The notes: generated from the sequence alone by a model not told the origin. A stretch of DNA of 64,000 bases from Pseudoduganella guangdongensis (GCF_009857475.1 NZ_WWCJ01000010.1:1-64000); one strand, 5' to 3'. Numbered from the stretch's first letter, positions 24,968 to 34,918 are shown. A program made the numbers and translations.

Positions 24968-26701
24968 ATGGCTGCAGTTCAACCCAACCCGGCAACCGGC
25001 ACACCCATGTCGGGTTTGGCGCGGGCCCTGATGCAAGCGGGGCGTCTGACCCCGCCGCAGGCTGACGCGCTGCAGAAAAAGGCCCAGGCCGAAAAGTCGC
25101 ATTTTATTGATGTGCTGCTCGGTAGCGGCGCCATCAATGCGCGCGACCTGGCGGCGTTTTGCTCGGACACCTTCGCTTATCCCCTGCTGGACCTGGCCGC
25201 CCTGAATATCGAGGTGCTGCCGCCCAAGGCCATCGACATCAAGCTGATGCTGACGCAACGCGTCATCCCGCTCTCCAAGCGCGGCAACAAGATGTCGGTA
25301 GCGCTGTCCGACCCGACCAACAGCCAGGCCCTGGACCAGATCAAGTTCCAGGCCGAATCGACGGTGGAACCGGTCATCGTGCCGCACGATGCCCTGCTCA
25401 AGCTGCTGGAGAGCCTGACCAAGAGTTCCGAGCAAAGCATTGCCGACCTGGCCGGCGACGAGGGCGATATCCAATTCGCCGAAGACGACTCGGCGACCCC
25501 GAGCCAGGCCCAGACCGACGCCGCCGCCGACGTGGAAGACGCGCCGATCGTGCGTTTCCTGAACAAGATGCTGATGGACGCGGTGAATATGGGCGCGTCC
25601 GACTTGCACTTCGAGCCGTACGAAAAGTTTTACCGCATCCGCTTCCGCGTCGACGGCATGCTGGTCGAACACGCCCAGCCGCCGACCTCGATCAAGGACA
25701 AGCTGGTGTCGCGCATCAAGGTGTTGTCCAAGCTCGATATTTCGGAAAAGCGCGTGCCGCAGGACGGCCGCATGCGCCTGATCGTCTCGCCCACCAAGAC
25801 CATCGACCTGCGCGTCTCGACCCTGCCGACCCTGTTCGGCGAAAAGACCGTGATGCGTATCCTGGACGCGACCCAGGCCCAGATGGGCATCGACTCGCTC
25901 GGTTACGACCCGGACCAGAAGGAAATCCTGATGGACGCCATCGTCCGTCCCTACGGCATGGTGCTGGTGACCGGCCCGACCGGCTCGGGCAAGACGGTGT
26001 CGCTGTACACCTGTCTGAACATCCTGAACAAGCCCGGCATCAACATCTCGACCGCGGAAGACCCGGCCGAGATCAACCTGCCCGGCATTAACCAGGTCAA
26101 CGTCAACGACAAGGCCGGCCTCACCTTCCCGGTGGCGCTGAAGTCCTTCCTGCGCCAGGACCCGGACATCATCATGGTCGGCGAGATCCGCGACCTGGAA
26201 ACGGCGGACATCGCGATCAAGGCGGCGCAAACCGGCCACATGGTGTTCTCCACCCTGCACACCAATGACGCGCCGTCGACCCTGACGCGTTTGATGAATA
26301 TGGGCGTGGCGCCCTTTAATATCGCCTCCTCGGTCATCCTGATCACGGCGCAGCGCCTGGCGCGCCGCCTGTGCACCTGCAAGAAGCCGGTCGACATTTC
26401 ACACGACCTGCTGCTGAAAGCGGGTTTCAAGGAGCCCGACCTGGATGGCACCTGGAAGCCTTACGGCCCGGTCGGCTGTGAGCGCTGCAATGGAACCGGC
26501 TACAAGGGCCGGGTAGGTATCTACCAGATCATGCCGATCACGCCCGCGATCGAAGCACTGATCCTGGCAAACGGCAACTCGATGCAGATCGCGGCACAAT
26601 CCGAGGCGGAAGGCGTCAAATCGCTGCGCCAATCGGGCCTGGTCAAGGTCAAAAACGGCCTGACCAGCCTGGAAGAAGTGCTGGGCTGCACCAACGAATA
26701 G
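24968..26701 (+). CDS. pilB: Type IV pilus extension ATPase PilB
   Basis: This 577-residue hexameric ATPase drives pilin polymerisation. The N-terminal MshEN-type domain (residues 1-160) is followed by the secretion ATPase core: Walker A GPTGSGKTVSLYT, Asp box and Walker B DPDIIMVGEIRDLETADIA, and the His box STLHTNDAPSTLTRL. The zinc tetracysteine is RLCTCKKP with GCERCNGTGYKG. Length and order match PilB of beta- and gammaproteobacteria. pilC follows after 11 bases and pilD after that, the canonical pilBCD operon. The pilin gene is not in the window. Confidence 0.97.
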   Translation: MAAVQPNPATGTPMSGLARALMQAGRLTPPQADALQKKAQAEKSHFIDVLLGSGAINARDLAAFCSDTFAYPLLDLAALNIEVLPPKAIDIKLMLTQRVIPLSKRGNKMSVALSDPTNSQALDQIKFQAESTVEPVIVPHDALLKLLESLTKSSEQSIADLAGDEGDIQFAEDDSATPSQAQTDAAADVEDAPIVRFLNKMLMDAVNMGASDLHFEPYEKFYRIRFRVDGMLVEHAQPPTSIKDKLVSRIKVLSKLDISEKRVPQDGRMRLIVSPTKTIDLRVSTLPTLFGEKTVMRILDATQAQMGIDSLGYDPDQKEILMDAIVRPYGMVLVTGPTGSGKTVSLYTCLNILNKPGINISTAEDPAEINLPGINQVNVNDKAGLTFPVALKSFLRQDPDIIMVGEIRDLETADIAIKAAQTGHMVFSTLHTNDAPSTLTRLMNMGVAPFNIASSVILITAQRLARRLCTCKKPVDISHDLLLKAGFKEPDLDGTWKPYGPVGCERCNGTGYKGRVGIYQIMPITPAIEALILANGNSMQIAAQSEAEGVKSLRQSGLVKVKNGLTSLEEVLGCTNE

Positions 26702-26712
26702 GAAACAAGCAT

Positions 26713-27924
26713 ATGGCTACTGCGGGCAACGCGAAGGAACAAGTCTTCGCCTGGGAAGGCAAGGACAAGACTGGCAAGACGGTGCGCGGCGAAATGCGCG
26801 CCGGGGGCGAGGCCGTGGTCAACGTGACCCTGCGCCGCCAGGGCATCATGGTGACCAAGGTCAAAAAGAAGGTCTACCGCTCCGGCAAGAAAATCAGCGA
26901 CAAGGACATCACCCTGTTCACGCGCCAGCTGGCGACCATGATGAAGGCCGGCGTGCCGCTGCTGCAAGCCTTCGACATCGTCGGCAAGGGCCACGCCAAC
27001 CCCTCGGTGGCCAAGCTGATCCTGGACCTGCGTTCGGACATCGAGACCGGTACCAGCCTGAACATGGCCTTCCGCAAATACCCGCTGTACTTCGATCCGC
27101 TGTTCTGCAACCTGGTGGCGGCCGGCGAGCAGGCCGGTATCCTGGAAGACCTGCTGACCCGCCTCGCGATCTACAAGGAAAAAACGCTGGCCATCAAGGC
27201 CAAGATCAAGTCGGCCCTGACCTACCCGGTGGCGGTGCTGGCGGTGGCTTTCATTGTGACGGCCGTGATCATGATCTGGGTGGTGCCGGCCTTCAAGGAG
27301 GTGTTCGCCAGCTTCGGCGCGGACCTGCCGGCGCCGACCGTGTTCGTGATGAGCATGTCGGCCTTCTTCGTCAGCTATTGGTACCTCATATTCGGCGGCC
27401 TGTTCGCCAGCCTGTATTTCTTCTTCCAGTCCTGGCGCCGTTCGGTCAAGATGCAGGCCTTCATGGACCGCCTGATGCTCAAGCTGCCGGTGTTCGGCGA
27501 CGTGATCCGCAAAGCCACCGTGGCGCGCTGGACCCGCACCCTGTCGACCATGTTTGCCGCCGGCGTGCCGCTGGTGGAATCGCTGGACTCGGTGGGCGGC
27601 GCCTCCGGCAACCATGTCTATATGGAAGCGACCCGCAAGATCCAGACCGAAGTGTCGACCGGTACCAGCCTGACGGTGGCCATGCAGAACGCCGACGTGT
27701 TCCCGAGCATGGTGACGCAGATGGTGGCCATTGGCGAGGAATCGGGCGCGCTCGACTCCATGCTGGGCAAGGTGGCCGACTTCTACGAGGAAGAAGTGGA
27801 CGAGGCCGTGTCCCAGCTGTCGAGCCTGATGGAACCGGCCATCATGGTCATCCTGGGCGTGGTGATCGGTGGCCTGGTGGTCGCCATGTACCTGCCTATC
27901 TTCAAACTCGGTTCTGTGGTGTAA
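26713..27924 (+). CDS. pilC: Type IV pilus inner-membrane platform protein PilC
   Basis: This 403-residue protein has two T2SSF (GspF) domains, about residues 70-195 and 275-395. Each has a cytoplasmic helical bundle (FTRQLATMMKAGVPLLQAF and TRTLSTMFAAGVPLVESLD), separated by membrane helices (AVLAVAFIVTAVIMIWVVPA). The C-terminal helix is VILGVVIGGLVVAMYLPIFK. It couples PilB to pilus assembly. It lies between pilB and pilD with short gaps. Confidence 0.97.
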   Translation: MATAGNAKEQVFAWEGKDKTGKTVRGEMRAGGEAVVNVTLRRQGIMVTKVKKKVYRSGKKISDKDITLFTRQLATMMKAGVPLLQAFDIVGKGHANPSVAKLILDLRSDIETGTSLNMAFRKYPLYFDPLFCNLVAAGEQAGILEDLLTRLAIYKEKTLAIKAKIKSALTYPVAVLAVAFIVTAVIMIWVVPAFKEVFASFGADLPAPTVFVMSMSAFFVSYWYLIFGGLFASLYFFFQSWRRSVKMQAFMDRLMLKLPVFGDVIRKATVARWTRTLSTMFAAGVPLVESLDSVGGASGNHVYMEATRKIQTEVSTGTSLTVAMQNADVFPSMVTQMVAIGEESGALDSMLGKVADFYEEEVDEAVSQLSSLMEPAIMVILGVVIGGLVVAMYLPIFKLGSVV

Positions 27925-27931
27925 AACAAGA

Positions 27932-28801
27932 ATGCAAGACGCTTTGATGCTGTTCTCCCCGCCCGCCACCCTGGCTGCCGCCATCGTGGCCGGCATCCTG
28001 GGCCTGCTGGTCGGCAGTTTCCTGAATGTGGTGATCCACCGCCTGCCGATCATGATGCAGCGCGAATCGGACAATTATGTGGCGGAGGAGTCCGGCAAGG
28101 AACTGCCGCACACCGAGCGCTACAACCTGGTGCTGCCGCGCTCGGCCTGCCCGCACTGCGGCCACCGCATCACGGCGCTGGAGAACATCCCGGTCGTCAG
28201 CTGGCTGGCCCTGGGCGGCAAATGCCGCGCCTGCAAGGCGCCGATCTCGGCGCGCTACCCGGTGATCGAGGCGCTGACCGGCCTGCTGTCGGGCTGGCTG
28301 GTGTGGCAGTTCGGCTTCGGCTGGACCGGCCTGGCCACCCTGGTGTTCGCCTGGTTGCTGATCGCCATGACCTTTATCGACGCCGACACCCAGCTGCTGC
28401 CGGACGACTTGACGTACCCGCTGCTGTGGCTCGGCCTGCTGTTCAATCTCAAAAGCGGCTTCGTGCCGCTGCAGGACGCCGTGATCGGCGCCGCCGCCGG
28501 TTACCTGGTGCTGTGGAGCGTGTACTGGGCCTTCAAGCTGCTGACCGGCAAGGAAGGCATGGGCTACGGCGACTTCAAGCTGCTGGCCGCGCTGGGCGCC
28601 TGGCTGGGCTGGCAAATGCTGCCCGCCATCATCCTGCTGTCCTCCGTGGTGGGCGCGGTGGTGGGTATCGCCCTGATCCTGTTCTTCAAGCACGGCCGCA
28701 GCAAGCCGATCCCGTTCGGCCCGTACCTGGCCGGCGCCGGCCTGCTGGCCCTGGTGTTCGGCCCGCAGATCAGCGCCTTCATCAGCGGAGCGGCAGTCTG
28801 A
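27932..28801 (+). CDS. pilD: Type IV prepilin peptidase/N-methyltransferase PilD
   Basis: This 289-residue integral-membrane aspartyl protease cleaves and N-methylates prepilins. The N-terminal domain holds the zinc tetracysteine (SACPHCGHRI and KCRACKAPIS). The two catalytic Asp are in MTFIDADTQLLPDD and GMGYGDFKLLAALGAWLGW. About eight membrane helices are visible. The ATG at 27932, eight bases after the pilC stop, is chosen; an ATG 15 bases later is possible. The stop is one base from the coaE start. Confidence 0.96.
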   Translation: MQDALMLFSPPATLAAAIVAGILGLLVGSFLNVVIHRLPIMMQRESDNYVAEESGKELPHTERYNLVLPRSACPHCGHRITALENIPVVSWLALGGKCRACKAPISARYPVIEALTGLLSGWLVWQFGFGWTGLATLVFAWLLIAMTFIDADTQLLPDDLTYPLLWLGLLFNLKSGFVPLQDAVIGAAAGYLVLWSVYWAFKLLTGKEGMGYGDFKLLAALGAWLGWQMLPAIILLSSVVGAVVGIALILFFKHGRSKPIPFGPYLAGAGLLALVFGPQISAFISGAAV

Positions 28802-28802
28802 G

Positions 28803-29405
28803 ATGCCGGCGCGCTTCACGGTCGGCCTGACAGGGGGCATCGGCAGCGGTAAAAGCCTGGTGGCCAACCTGTTTGCCGAGCGCGGCGCCAGCATCATCGA
28901 CACCGACCAGATCGCGCACAGCCTGACCGGCCCGCACGGCGCCGCCATGCCCGACATCCTGGCCGAGTTCGGCCAGCACATGGCCGACAGCCGCGGCGCC
29001 ATGGACCGCGCCAGGATGCGCGAACTGGTGTTCCGCGAACCGGCGGCCAAGCGCCGCCTGGAAGCCATCCTCCACCCCATGATCCGCGACGCCACCCTGG
29101 CAGCGGCGGCCGACGCCACGGGCTGCTATGTGATGCTGGCGATTCCCCTCCTGGTCGAGTCGGGCAGCTGGAAGGAACGGGTCAGCCGCGTGCTGGTGAT
29201 CGACTGCCCGGAACCGGTGCAGGTGGCGCGCGTGATGGCGCGCAATGGCCTGGCCGAGGAGCAAGTGCGGGCCATTATGGCGACCCAGGTGCCGCGCGCG
29301 GTGCGCCTGGCGGCGGCCGATGACGTGATCGACAACGGCGGCAGCATCGAGGCCCTGGCGCCCCAAGTGGACCGCCTGCATGATTTATATCAGCAATATT
29401 TGTAA
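28803..29405 (+). CDS. coaE: Dephospho-CoA kinase
   Basis: This 200-residue kinase performs the last step of coenzyme A synthesis. The P-loop GLTGGIGSGKS is at residues 8-18, followed by DTDQIAH and the LVFREPAAKRRLEAILHP block, all typical. It is fused to the pilBCD operon by position (one base gap), an arrangement common in Proteobacteria. Confidence 0.96.
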   Translation: MPARFTVGLTGGIGSGKSLVANLFAERGASIIDTDQIAHSLTGPHGAAMPDILAEFGQHMADSRGAMDRARMRELVFREPAAKRRLEAILHPMIRDATLAAAADATGCYVMLAIPLLVESGSWKERVSRVLVIDCPEPVQVARVMARNGLAEEQVRAIMATQVPRAVRLAAADDVIDNGGSIEALAPQVDRLHDLYQQYL

Positions 29406-29425
29406 TTTTGCTTCGCATGGTTCAG

Positions 29426-29437
29426 AATCACGTGATT
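29426..29437. repeat. 12-base palindrome AATCACGTGATT before zapD
   Basis: This is a perfect palindrome in the short gap between coaE and zapD, 29 bases before the zapD start. It could be an operator half-site pair or chance. Confidence 0.3.
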
Positions 29438-29466
29438 ATTAATGAGTCTTCCACACGAGGGATGCT

Positions 29467-30222
29467 TTGATCGTCTACGAATATCCTTTCAATGAGCGCA
29501 TCCGCACGCTGTTGCGCCTGGAGGATCTATACGAGAAATTCAAGTTCTTCGTGCATCAGGAACACCCGATGCAGCATCACGTGGCGCTGGCCACCATCTT
29601 CGACATGCTCGAAGTGGCCGGGCGCGCCGACCTCAAGTCCGATTTGCTGCAGGAGCTGGAGCGCCAGCGCCAGAGCCTGCTGGGCTACCGTTCCAACCCC
29701 AATGTACAGGCCGAGATGCTGGACGCCATCCTGTCCGAGCTCGACAGCGTGTCGAGCGCGCTGGTGGCGGCGCAGGGCAAAACCGGGCAGAACGTGCGCG
29801 ACAATGAATGGCTGATGAGCATCCGCGGCCGCACCATCATTCCGGGCGGCGCCTGCGAATTCGACCTGCCGTCCTACTACGCCTGGCAAAAGCAGCCCGC
29901 CGAAAAGCGCTTCAACGATATTGCGACCTGGTTCAATCCCCTGGTGCCGCTGTTCGACGCGCTGGCCCTGGTGCTGCGCCTGCTGCGCGACTCGGGCGCG
30001 CCGGTGAAGATGATCGCCAATGCCGGCAGTTACCAGCAAATGCTGCAAGGCAAGGTCTACCAGATGCTGCGCCTGTCCGTGGACCAGGCTTCGGGCGCGA
30101 TTCCCGAGATCTCGGCCAACAAATACATGCTGTGGGTGCGCTTTACTTCCCAGGGTGGGGACTTGAAACCCAAGCCGCTGGAAGAAGATGTACCATTCGA
30201 GCTCACCCTCTGTAATTTCTAA
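29467..30222 (+). CDS. zapD: Cell division protein ZapD
   Basis: This 251-residue cytoplasmic protein crosslinks FtsZ filaments. The start [19 protein letters not shown], the internal [11 protein letters not shown] and the YQMLRLSVD stretch are diagnostic of ZapD (YacF, DUF1342). The start codon is TTG at 29467, as no in-frame ATG precedes the conserved N-terminus. It sits between coaE and yacG as in Escherichia coli and most betaproteobacteria. Confidence 0.95.
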   Translation: MIVYEYPFNERIRTLLRLEDLYEKFKFFVHQEHPMQHHVALATIFDMLEVAGRADLKSDLLQELERQRQSLLGYRSNPNVQAEMLDAILSELDSVSSALVAAQGKTGQNVRDNEWLMSIRGRTIIPGGACEFDLPSYYAWQKQPAEKRFNDIATWFNPLVPLFDALALVLRLLRDSGAPVKMIANAGSYQQMLQGKVYQMLRLSVDQASGAIPEISANKYMLWVRFTSQGGDLKPKPLEEDVPFELTLCNF

Positions 30223-30227
30223 GCACC

Positions 30228-30407
30228 ATGACCACTGTCGTCGATTGCCCCACCTGCCAAACCAAGGTTGAGTGGACGGAAGCCAATAAATACCGCCCTT
30301 TCTGCAGCGAGCGCTGCAAGATGATCGACCTCGGCGCCTGGGCCGAGGAAAAGTACACCATTCCCGGCGCCGCGCCGACCGATCCGCTGGACGAGGAAAA
30401 GCAATGA
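30228..30407 (+). CDS. yacG: DNA gyrase inhibitor YacG
   Basis: This 59-residue zinc-finger protein binds GyrB and inhibits gyrase. Zinc ligands are CPTC (residues 7-10) and [14 protein letters not shown] (two further Cys), then [10 protein letters not shown], the full family signature. The ATG is five bases after the zapD stop, and the stop overlaps the ATG of the next gene (ATGA). It was easy to miss because of its length. Confidence 0.94.
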   Translation: MTTVVDCPTCQTKVEWTEANKYRPFCSERCKMIDLGAWAEEKYTIPGAAPTDPLDEEKQ

Positions 30408-30844
30408 AACGCCGCCGCTTCGCCGCCGTGCTGGCCGCAGGCGCCATGCTGGCTGGCGGGACGGCTGCCGCCGGACCGCGCGAAGAAGCGCTGCAGCTGG
30501 CCGATTTGCAATGGAACCATTTCCGCCTGCACAGCGATGCCAAGTCGCTGGCGCCGCTGCTGGCCGAGGGCTGGGTGCTGACGCATTCGGACGGCAAGGT
30601 GCAGCACAAGGCGGACTATCTGGCGCAACTGGCCACCGGTTCGCGCCGCAATACCGCCATCACCAACCACGATTCCGTGATCCAGTATTACGGTGACACC
30701 GCCATCGTCACCGGCAAGAGCGTACAGTCCGGCGTGGGCGAACAAGGGCCGTTCAGCGGCAGTTTCCGCTTTACTCGCACCTGGCAGTGGCAGGACGGGC
30801 GCTGGGTGATGCTGGCGTCCCATTCCTCTCGGCTGGCACCCTGA
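30404..30844 (+). CDS. DUF4440 / NTF2-like exported protein
   Basis: This 146-residue protein has a signal peptide ([18 protein letters not shown], cleavage near TAAAG). The NTF2-like DUF4440 domain shows [26 protein letters not shown] and [20 protein letters not shown]. The family holds small-ligand binders and enzymes such as ketosteroid isomerase; no catalytic residues can be assigned. It is translationally coupled to yacG by a four-base overlap. Function unknown. Confidence 0.8.
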   Translation: MKRRRFAAVLAAGAMLAGGTAAAGPREEALQLADLQWNHFRLHSDAKSLAPLLAEGWVLTHSDGKVQHKADYLAQLATGSRRNTAITNHDSVIQYYGDTAIVTGKSVQSGVGEQGPFSGSFRFTRTWQWQDGRWVMLASHSSRLAP

Positions 30845-30851
30845 AACCACC

Positions 30852-30904
30852 AAGCCGGGACACCAGGGTGCGGCCCAAAGGGCCGGCCCCTGGTGTCCCG
30901 GCTT
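30852..30904. repeat. Nested hairpin between convergent genes
   Basis: A 17-bp perfect outer stem (30852-30868 with 30888-30904) encloses a 6-bp inner stem with an AAA loop. The outer arm contains GGGACACCAGGG. It fills the gap between the convergent DUF4440 and Nudix genes and could terminate both, but it has no T run. It may belong to an intergenic repeat family. Confidence 0.75.
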
Positions 30905-30913
30905 CTCACGGTT

Positions 30914-31315
30914 TCAGTAACGTACCCGGTCCAGCCACTCCAGCAAGGGAATGGTGGCTGGCAGCAGGGGCTCGACGCCCACCGTGCCTTGCCAGGCAAA
31001 GGCCTGGCCTTCCAGGCTTTGCGGCTCGCCGGTCCACTGGCGGCTGATGAAGAAATGCAAGCGCACGTGGGCGTGCGGGTAGACGTGCTCGATGCCGCAC
31101 CACTCCTCGGCGCTGGTGATATGAATCCCCAGCTCCTCCACAAACTCGCGCTTGAGCGCCTCCAGGATAGTCTCGCCCGGATCGACTTTACCGCCCGGGA
31201 ATTCCCAATAGCCCGCATACGGCTTGCCCTCCGGCCGCTGGCCAAGCAGGACATCGCCGTTCGGCTGCATCAGGATGCCCACCGCCACATCAATCGGTTG
31301 TTGCGGCGCGCTCAT
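30914..31315 (-). CDS. Nudix hydrolase (MutT-like 8-oxo-dGTPase)
   Basis: This 133-residue protein has a full Nudix box in GGKVDPGETILEALKREF followed by VEELGI. The N-terminus IDVAVGILMQPNGDVLLGQR and GYWEFPGGK match MutT, which removes 8-oxo-dGTP. The start at 31315 overlaps the stop of the DUF815 ATPase gene (ATGA) and gives the standard MutT length. MutT is the best guess, but other Nudix substrates cannot be excluded. Confidence 0.88.
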   Translation of the reverse strand: MSAPQQPIDVAVGILMQPNGDVLLGQRPEGKPYAGYWEFPGGKVDPGETILEALKREFVEELGIHITSAEEWCGIEHVYPHAHVRLHFFISRQWTGEPQSLEGQAFAWQGTVGVEPLLPATIPLLEWLDRVRY

Positions 31316-32181
31316 GGCAGCCTCCCCGCATAGTCGCGCGCAAACTGCCAGGCCACGCGTCCGGAACGCGAGCCGCGCTGCAGGGCCCATTGCAGGGCCT
31401 CGGCCCGCGCGTCGGCGATTTGCGGCACGGAACAGCCAAACGCCGCCAGCCAGTGCGCCACGATGCCCAGGTAATCGTCCTGCTTGAACGGGTAGAAGGA
31501 CAGCCACAGGCCGAAGCGCTCCGACAGGGAAATCTTCTCCTCCACCGTCTCGCCCGGATGCAGGTCGCCATCCTCGTCATGCTTGTACGACGCGTTGTCC
31601 GACATACGTTCCGGCATCAGGTGGCGCCGGTTGGAGGTGGCGTAGATCAGCACATTGTCGATCACCGCCGACACCGAACCGTCCAGCGCCACTTTCAGCG
31701 CCTTATAGCCGCTCTCGCCTTCCTCGAACGACAGGTCGTCGCAGAACACCACGAAGCGTTCCGGGCGGCCCGCAACCAGGTCCATGATATCGGGCAGGTC
31801 GTGCAGCTCGGCCTTATCAACCTCGATCAGGCGCAGGCCGTCGGCGGCAAACGCCGCCAGGCAGGCCTTGATCAGGGACGACTTGCCGGTGCCGCGCGCG
31901 CCCGTCAGCAGCACATTGTTGGCCGGCTTGCCCTGCACGAACTGGCGCGTGTTCTGTTCGATCTGCGCCTTCTGCCGGGCGATGTGCTGCAGGTCGTCGA
32001 ACGCGATTTGCGCCGGGCGCGGCACCGGCTGCAGGTAGCCCGGGCCGTTGCCGCGCTTGCGCCAGCGAAACGCGGTGGAAGCCTTCCAGTCCGGCGCTAC
32101 GGGAGGCGGCGGCAGGATCGCTTCCACGCGTTCCAGCAGCGCCTCGGCGCGGCGCAGGAACTGGTCGAGTTGGGGCGACAT
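31312..32181 (-). CDS. DUF815 AAA-type ATPase
   Basis: This 289-residue ATPase of the DUF815 family is widespread in betaproteobacteria, usually between argJ and mutT as here. Walker A is LLTGARGTGKSSL, Walker B is FVVFCDDLSFEEGE, and sensor-like IYATSNRRHLMPE follows. The rest, including ERFGLWLSFYPFKQDDYL, is typical. The biochemical role is not established. It is four bases after the argJ stop. Confidence 0.92.
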   Translation of the reverse strand: MSPQLDQFLRRAEALLERVEAILPPPPVAPDWKASTAFRWRKRGNGPGYLQPVPRPAQIAFDDLQHIARQKAQIEQNTRQFVQGKPANNVLLTGARGTGKSSLIKACLAAFAADGLRLIEVDKAELHDLPDIMDLVAGRPERFVVFCDDLSFEEGESGYKALKVALDGSVSAVIDNVLIYATSNRRHLMPERMSDNASYKHDEDGDLHPGETVEEKISLSERFGLWLSFYPFKQDDYLGIVAHWLAAFGCSVPQIADARAEALQWALQRGSRSGRVAWQFARDYAGRLP

Positions 32182-32185
32182 CCGC

Positions 32186-33424
32186 TCAGGAACGGTAGTC
32201 GGCGTTGATCGACACGTAGTCGTGCGACAGGTCGCAGGTGTACACGGTGGCGGCGGCGCTGCCGCGCGCCAGCTTGACGCGTACCGTGATTTCGCTCTGC
32301 TTCATCACGCGCTGGCCGTCTTCTTCCTTGTAGTCGGGGTTGCGGCCGCCGTCCTTGGCCACCCACACATCGTCCAGGTAGAGGTTGATCTTCGACACGT
32401 CCAGGTCGTCCACGCCGGCGTAGCCGATGGCGGCCAGGATGCGGCCCAGATTAGGGTCGGAGGCGAAGAAGGCGGTTTTCACCAGTGGCGAGTGGCCGAT
32501 CGAGTAGGCGATCTTGCGGCATTCGGCGGCGTCCTTGCCGTCTTCCACGGTGATGGTCATGAACTTGGTGGCGCCCTCGCCGTCGCGCACGATGGCTTGC
32601 GCCAGGAACACCGACAGCTCGGTCACGGCGGCAGCCAGCGCCTTGTATTCCGGCGCATCGACCGAGTCGACCACCAGCGAACCGGCGCCGGTGGCGACCA
32701 GCATGAAGGAGTCGTTGGTCGAGGTATCGCCGTCGATGGTGATGCAGTTGAAGGACTTGTCCGCCGCTTCCTTGACCAGCATATCCAATACCGGCTGCGC
32801 CACTTTGGCGTCGAACGCCAGGTAGCCCAGCATGGTCGCCATATTCGGCTTGATCATGCCGGCACCTTTGGAAATACCGGTCAGGGTGACTTTATGGCCG
32901 GCGATGTCCACCGTGCGCGAACCCGCCTTCGGCTGGGTGTCGGTGGTCATAATGGCTTCGGCGGCATTGAACCAGTTATCCAGCTTCAGGTTCTGGATGG
33001 CTTTCGGCAGGCCGGCCACGATCTTAGCCACCGGCAGCGGCTCCAGGATGACGCCGGTGGAGAACGGCAGGATCTGCTGCGCGTCGCAGCCCAGCTCCTG
33101 CGCCAGCGCGGCGCAGGTCGAGCGCGCGTTGGCCATGCCGGCTTCGCCGGTGCCGGCGTTGGCATTGCCGGTGTTGATCATCAGGGCGCGGATCGGCTTG
33201 CCGCCGGCCTTCACCGCCGCCAGGTTTTCCTTGGAAATCTGCACCGGCGCGGCGCAGAAGCGGTTCAGCGTGAACACGCCGGACACGGTGGCGCCATCGG
33301 CCAGCTTCATAACCAATACGTCCTTGCGGCCCGGCTTCTTGATACCGGCTTCGGCAAAGCCAAGCTCGATACCGGCAACAGGCAGCAGGTCGGCGGCGAC
33401 AGGGATAGGGGAATTGACGGCCAT
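32186..33424 (-). CDS. argJ: Bifunctional glutamate N-acetyltransferase / N-acetylglutamate synthase ArgJ
   Basis: This 412-residue enzyme of arginine synthesis transfers the acetyl group from N-acetylornithine to glutamate. The autoproteolysis site is ATML in [16 protein letters not shown], with the catalytic Thr. KGAGM and [15 protein letters not shown] are conserved. The C-terminal half continues to [12 protein letters not shown] chose the ATG at 33424 over a TTG 18 bases upstream. The enzyme acts as a self-cleaved heterotetramer in the cytosol. Confidence 0.96.
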   Translation of the reverse strand: MAVNSPIPVAADLLPVAGIELGFAEAGIKKPGRKDVLVMKLADGATVSGVFTLNRFCAAPVQISKENLAAVKAGGKPIRALMINTGNANAGTGEAGMANARSTCAALAQELGCDAQQILPFSTGVILEPLPVAKIVAGLPKAIQNLKLDNWFNAAEAIMTTDTQPKAGSRTVDIAGHKVTLTGISKGAGMIKPNMATMLGYLAFDAKVAQPVLDMLVKEAADKSFNCITIDGDTSTNDSFMLVATGAGSLVVDSVDAPEYKALAAAVTELSVFLAQAIVRDGEGATKFMTITVEDGKDAAECRKIAYSIGHSPLVKTAFFASDPNLGRILAAIGYAGVDDLDVSKINLYLDDVWVAKDGGRNPDYKEEDGQRVMKQSEITVRVKLARGSAAATVYTCDLSHDYVSINADYRS

Positions 33425-33586
33425 GGTGTTCTTCTCGGTCAAAAATTGTGGGATGAAGGCGCTATTTTAAACGCAGAGCGTATTTGCATGCGCGGCGCAA
33501 TGGCCGGAATCAACACCGGCAAAAAACCCACAGTTTCTAGAACAGTCCCACTATTTCGAAACGAAACCGTTTAACCACTTAAGGTT

Positions 33587-33617
33587 TTGATTTATCTTAG
33601 GAAACGGCTGTTACAAT
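33587..33617 (+). promoter_or_regulatory. Possible promoter of the porin gene
   Basis: TTGATT (33587-33592) and TACAAT (33612-33617) are separated by 19 bases in the 251-base gap between the divergent argJ and porin genes, about 60 bases before the porin ATG. The spacing is long, so confidence is limited. Confidence 0.35.
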
Positions 33618-33675
33618 ACGGCACACTTTGGTGCAAAGCACCGACAATATAACAACACTTGATCGGAACACTTTC

Positions 33676-34908
33676 ATGAAGAAACAGCTTCTCGCCGCCG
33701 CCGTGCTGGCTGCCACCGGCATGATGGCCCAGGCCGCCAGCCTGGGGGACGGCAACCTGAGCATCAGCGGCTTCGGCACGCTGGGCGTCGCCCAAACCGA
33801 CTCGGATGACGCCAAGTTCGCGCGTTACAACCAGGCGTCCGGCACCGGCGACTCGCCGCGCATCGGCCTGGACAGCAACCTGGGCCTGCAAGCCACCTAC
33901 ACCTTCAGCGACCGCCTGTCGGCCACGGTGCAGGTGCTGACCCGCAAGAACACCAGCCCGCAGTTCACCACCGACCTGACCTGGGGCTTCCTGAAGTACA
34001 AGCTGAACGACGAAACCAGCATTCGCCTGGGCCGCGTGGTACTGCCCGCCTTCCTGATTTCGGACTACCAGAACGTGGGCTACGCCAACACCATGATGCG
34101 CCCGCCGATCGAAATGTACGGCCAGGCCCCGATCGAAAACGTGGATGGTGCTGACGTCAACTGGCAGCGCGCCTTCGGCGACACCAATGTGACCGTGCAA
34201 GCCTTCGGCGGCACCAGCCGCGGCAAGCTGTACATTCCGACCGGCGGCGGCTCCGTCGCCAAGCACCAGTCGCCAGTGTTCGGCGCCGCCGTGACCGCCG
34301 AATACGGCCCATTCACCGCCCGCGTCGCGCACGCCCGCGCCCAGATCGAAGTCAACAACCTGGCACCGATCAACGCCCTGACCGACGGCCTGAACAAGAC
34401 CGGCGTACCGGCCGCCATCCAGCTCGCCAACGACCTGACCCTGAAGGGCGGCAAGCGCATGAGCTTCACGGAAATCGGCTTCACCATGGACTACAAGAAC
34501 GTGGTGGTACAGGCCGAATACGCCCAGCGCCGCGCCCACGAGCCGGTCTACATCCCGGAAACCAACTCCGGCTACGTGATGCTCGGCTACCGCCTGGGCA
34601 AAGTGCTGCCGTACTACACCCATGCCTTCTACAAGGATGCCGGCACCTCCGTGAGCGTGCCGAGCGTACCGGCGGCGCACCCGCTGGCGCCAACCCTGGC
34701 CGGCGTGCGCGGCCTGCTGGCATCGCCTGAGCAAAAGTCCGACCTGATCGGCATGCGCTGGGACTTCGCCAAGAACCTGGCGCTGAAAGTGCAGATCGAC
34801 CACATTAAGCCACAAGCCAAAGGCGGCTCCCTGATCCTGCCATCGGGCGTAGCGACCTACAACCGCAGCATCAACGTCTATGCCGCCGGCATCGACTTCG
34901 TGTTCTAA
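33676..34908 (+). CDS. Porin-like outer-membrane beta-barrel protein
   Basis: This 410-residue protein has a signal peptide (residues 1-20, ending MMAQA), alternating amphipathic strands and a C-terminal Phe (AAGIDFVF) typical of outer-membrane barrels. The N-terminus LSISGFGTLGVAQTD and the KYKLNDETSIRLGRVVLP segment resemble proteobacterial porins found beside PstS-like proteins. The next gene starts 10 bases after its stop and encodes such a protein, so the two form an operon, perhaps for sensing or uptake of an anion. The start at 33676 is set by the signal peptide. The substrate is unknown. Confidence 0.82.
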   Translation: MKKQLLAAAVLAATGMMAQAASLGDGNLSISGFGTLGVAQTDSDDAKFARYNQASGTGDSPRIGLDSNLGLQATYTFSDRLSATVQVLTRKNTSPQFTTDLTWGFLKYKLNDETSIRLGRVVLPAFLISDYQNVGYANTMMRPPIEMYGQAPIENVDGADVNWQRAFGDTNVTVQAFGGTSRGKLYIPTGGGSVAKHQSPVFGAAVTAEYGPFTARVAHARAQIEVNNLAPINALTDGLNKTGVPAAIQLANDLTLKGGKRMSFTEIGFTMDYKNVVVQAEYAQRRAHEPVYIPETNSGYVMLGYRLGKVLPYYTHAFYKDAGTSVSVPSVPAAHPLAPTLAGVRGLLASPEQKSDLIGMRWDFAKNLALKVQIDHIKPQAKGGSLILPSGVATYNRSINVYAAGIDFVF

Positions 34909-34918
34909 GGAGGTAGCC

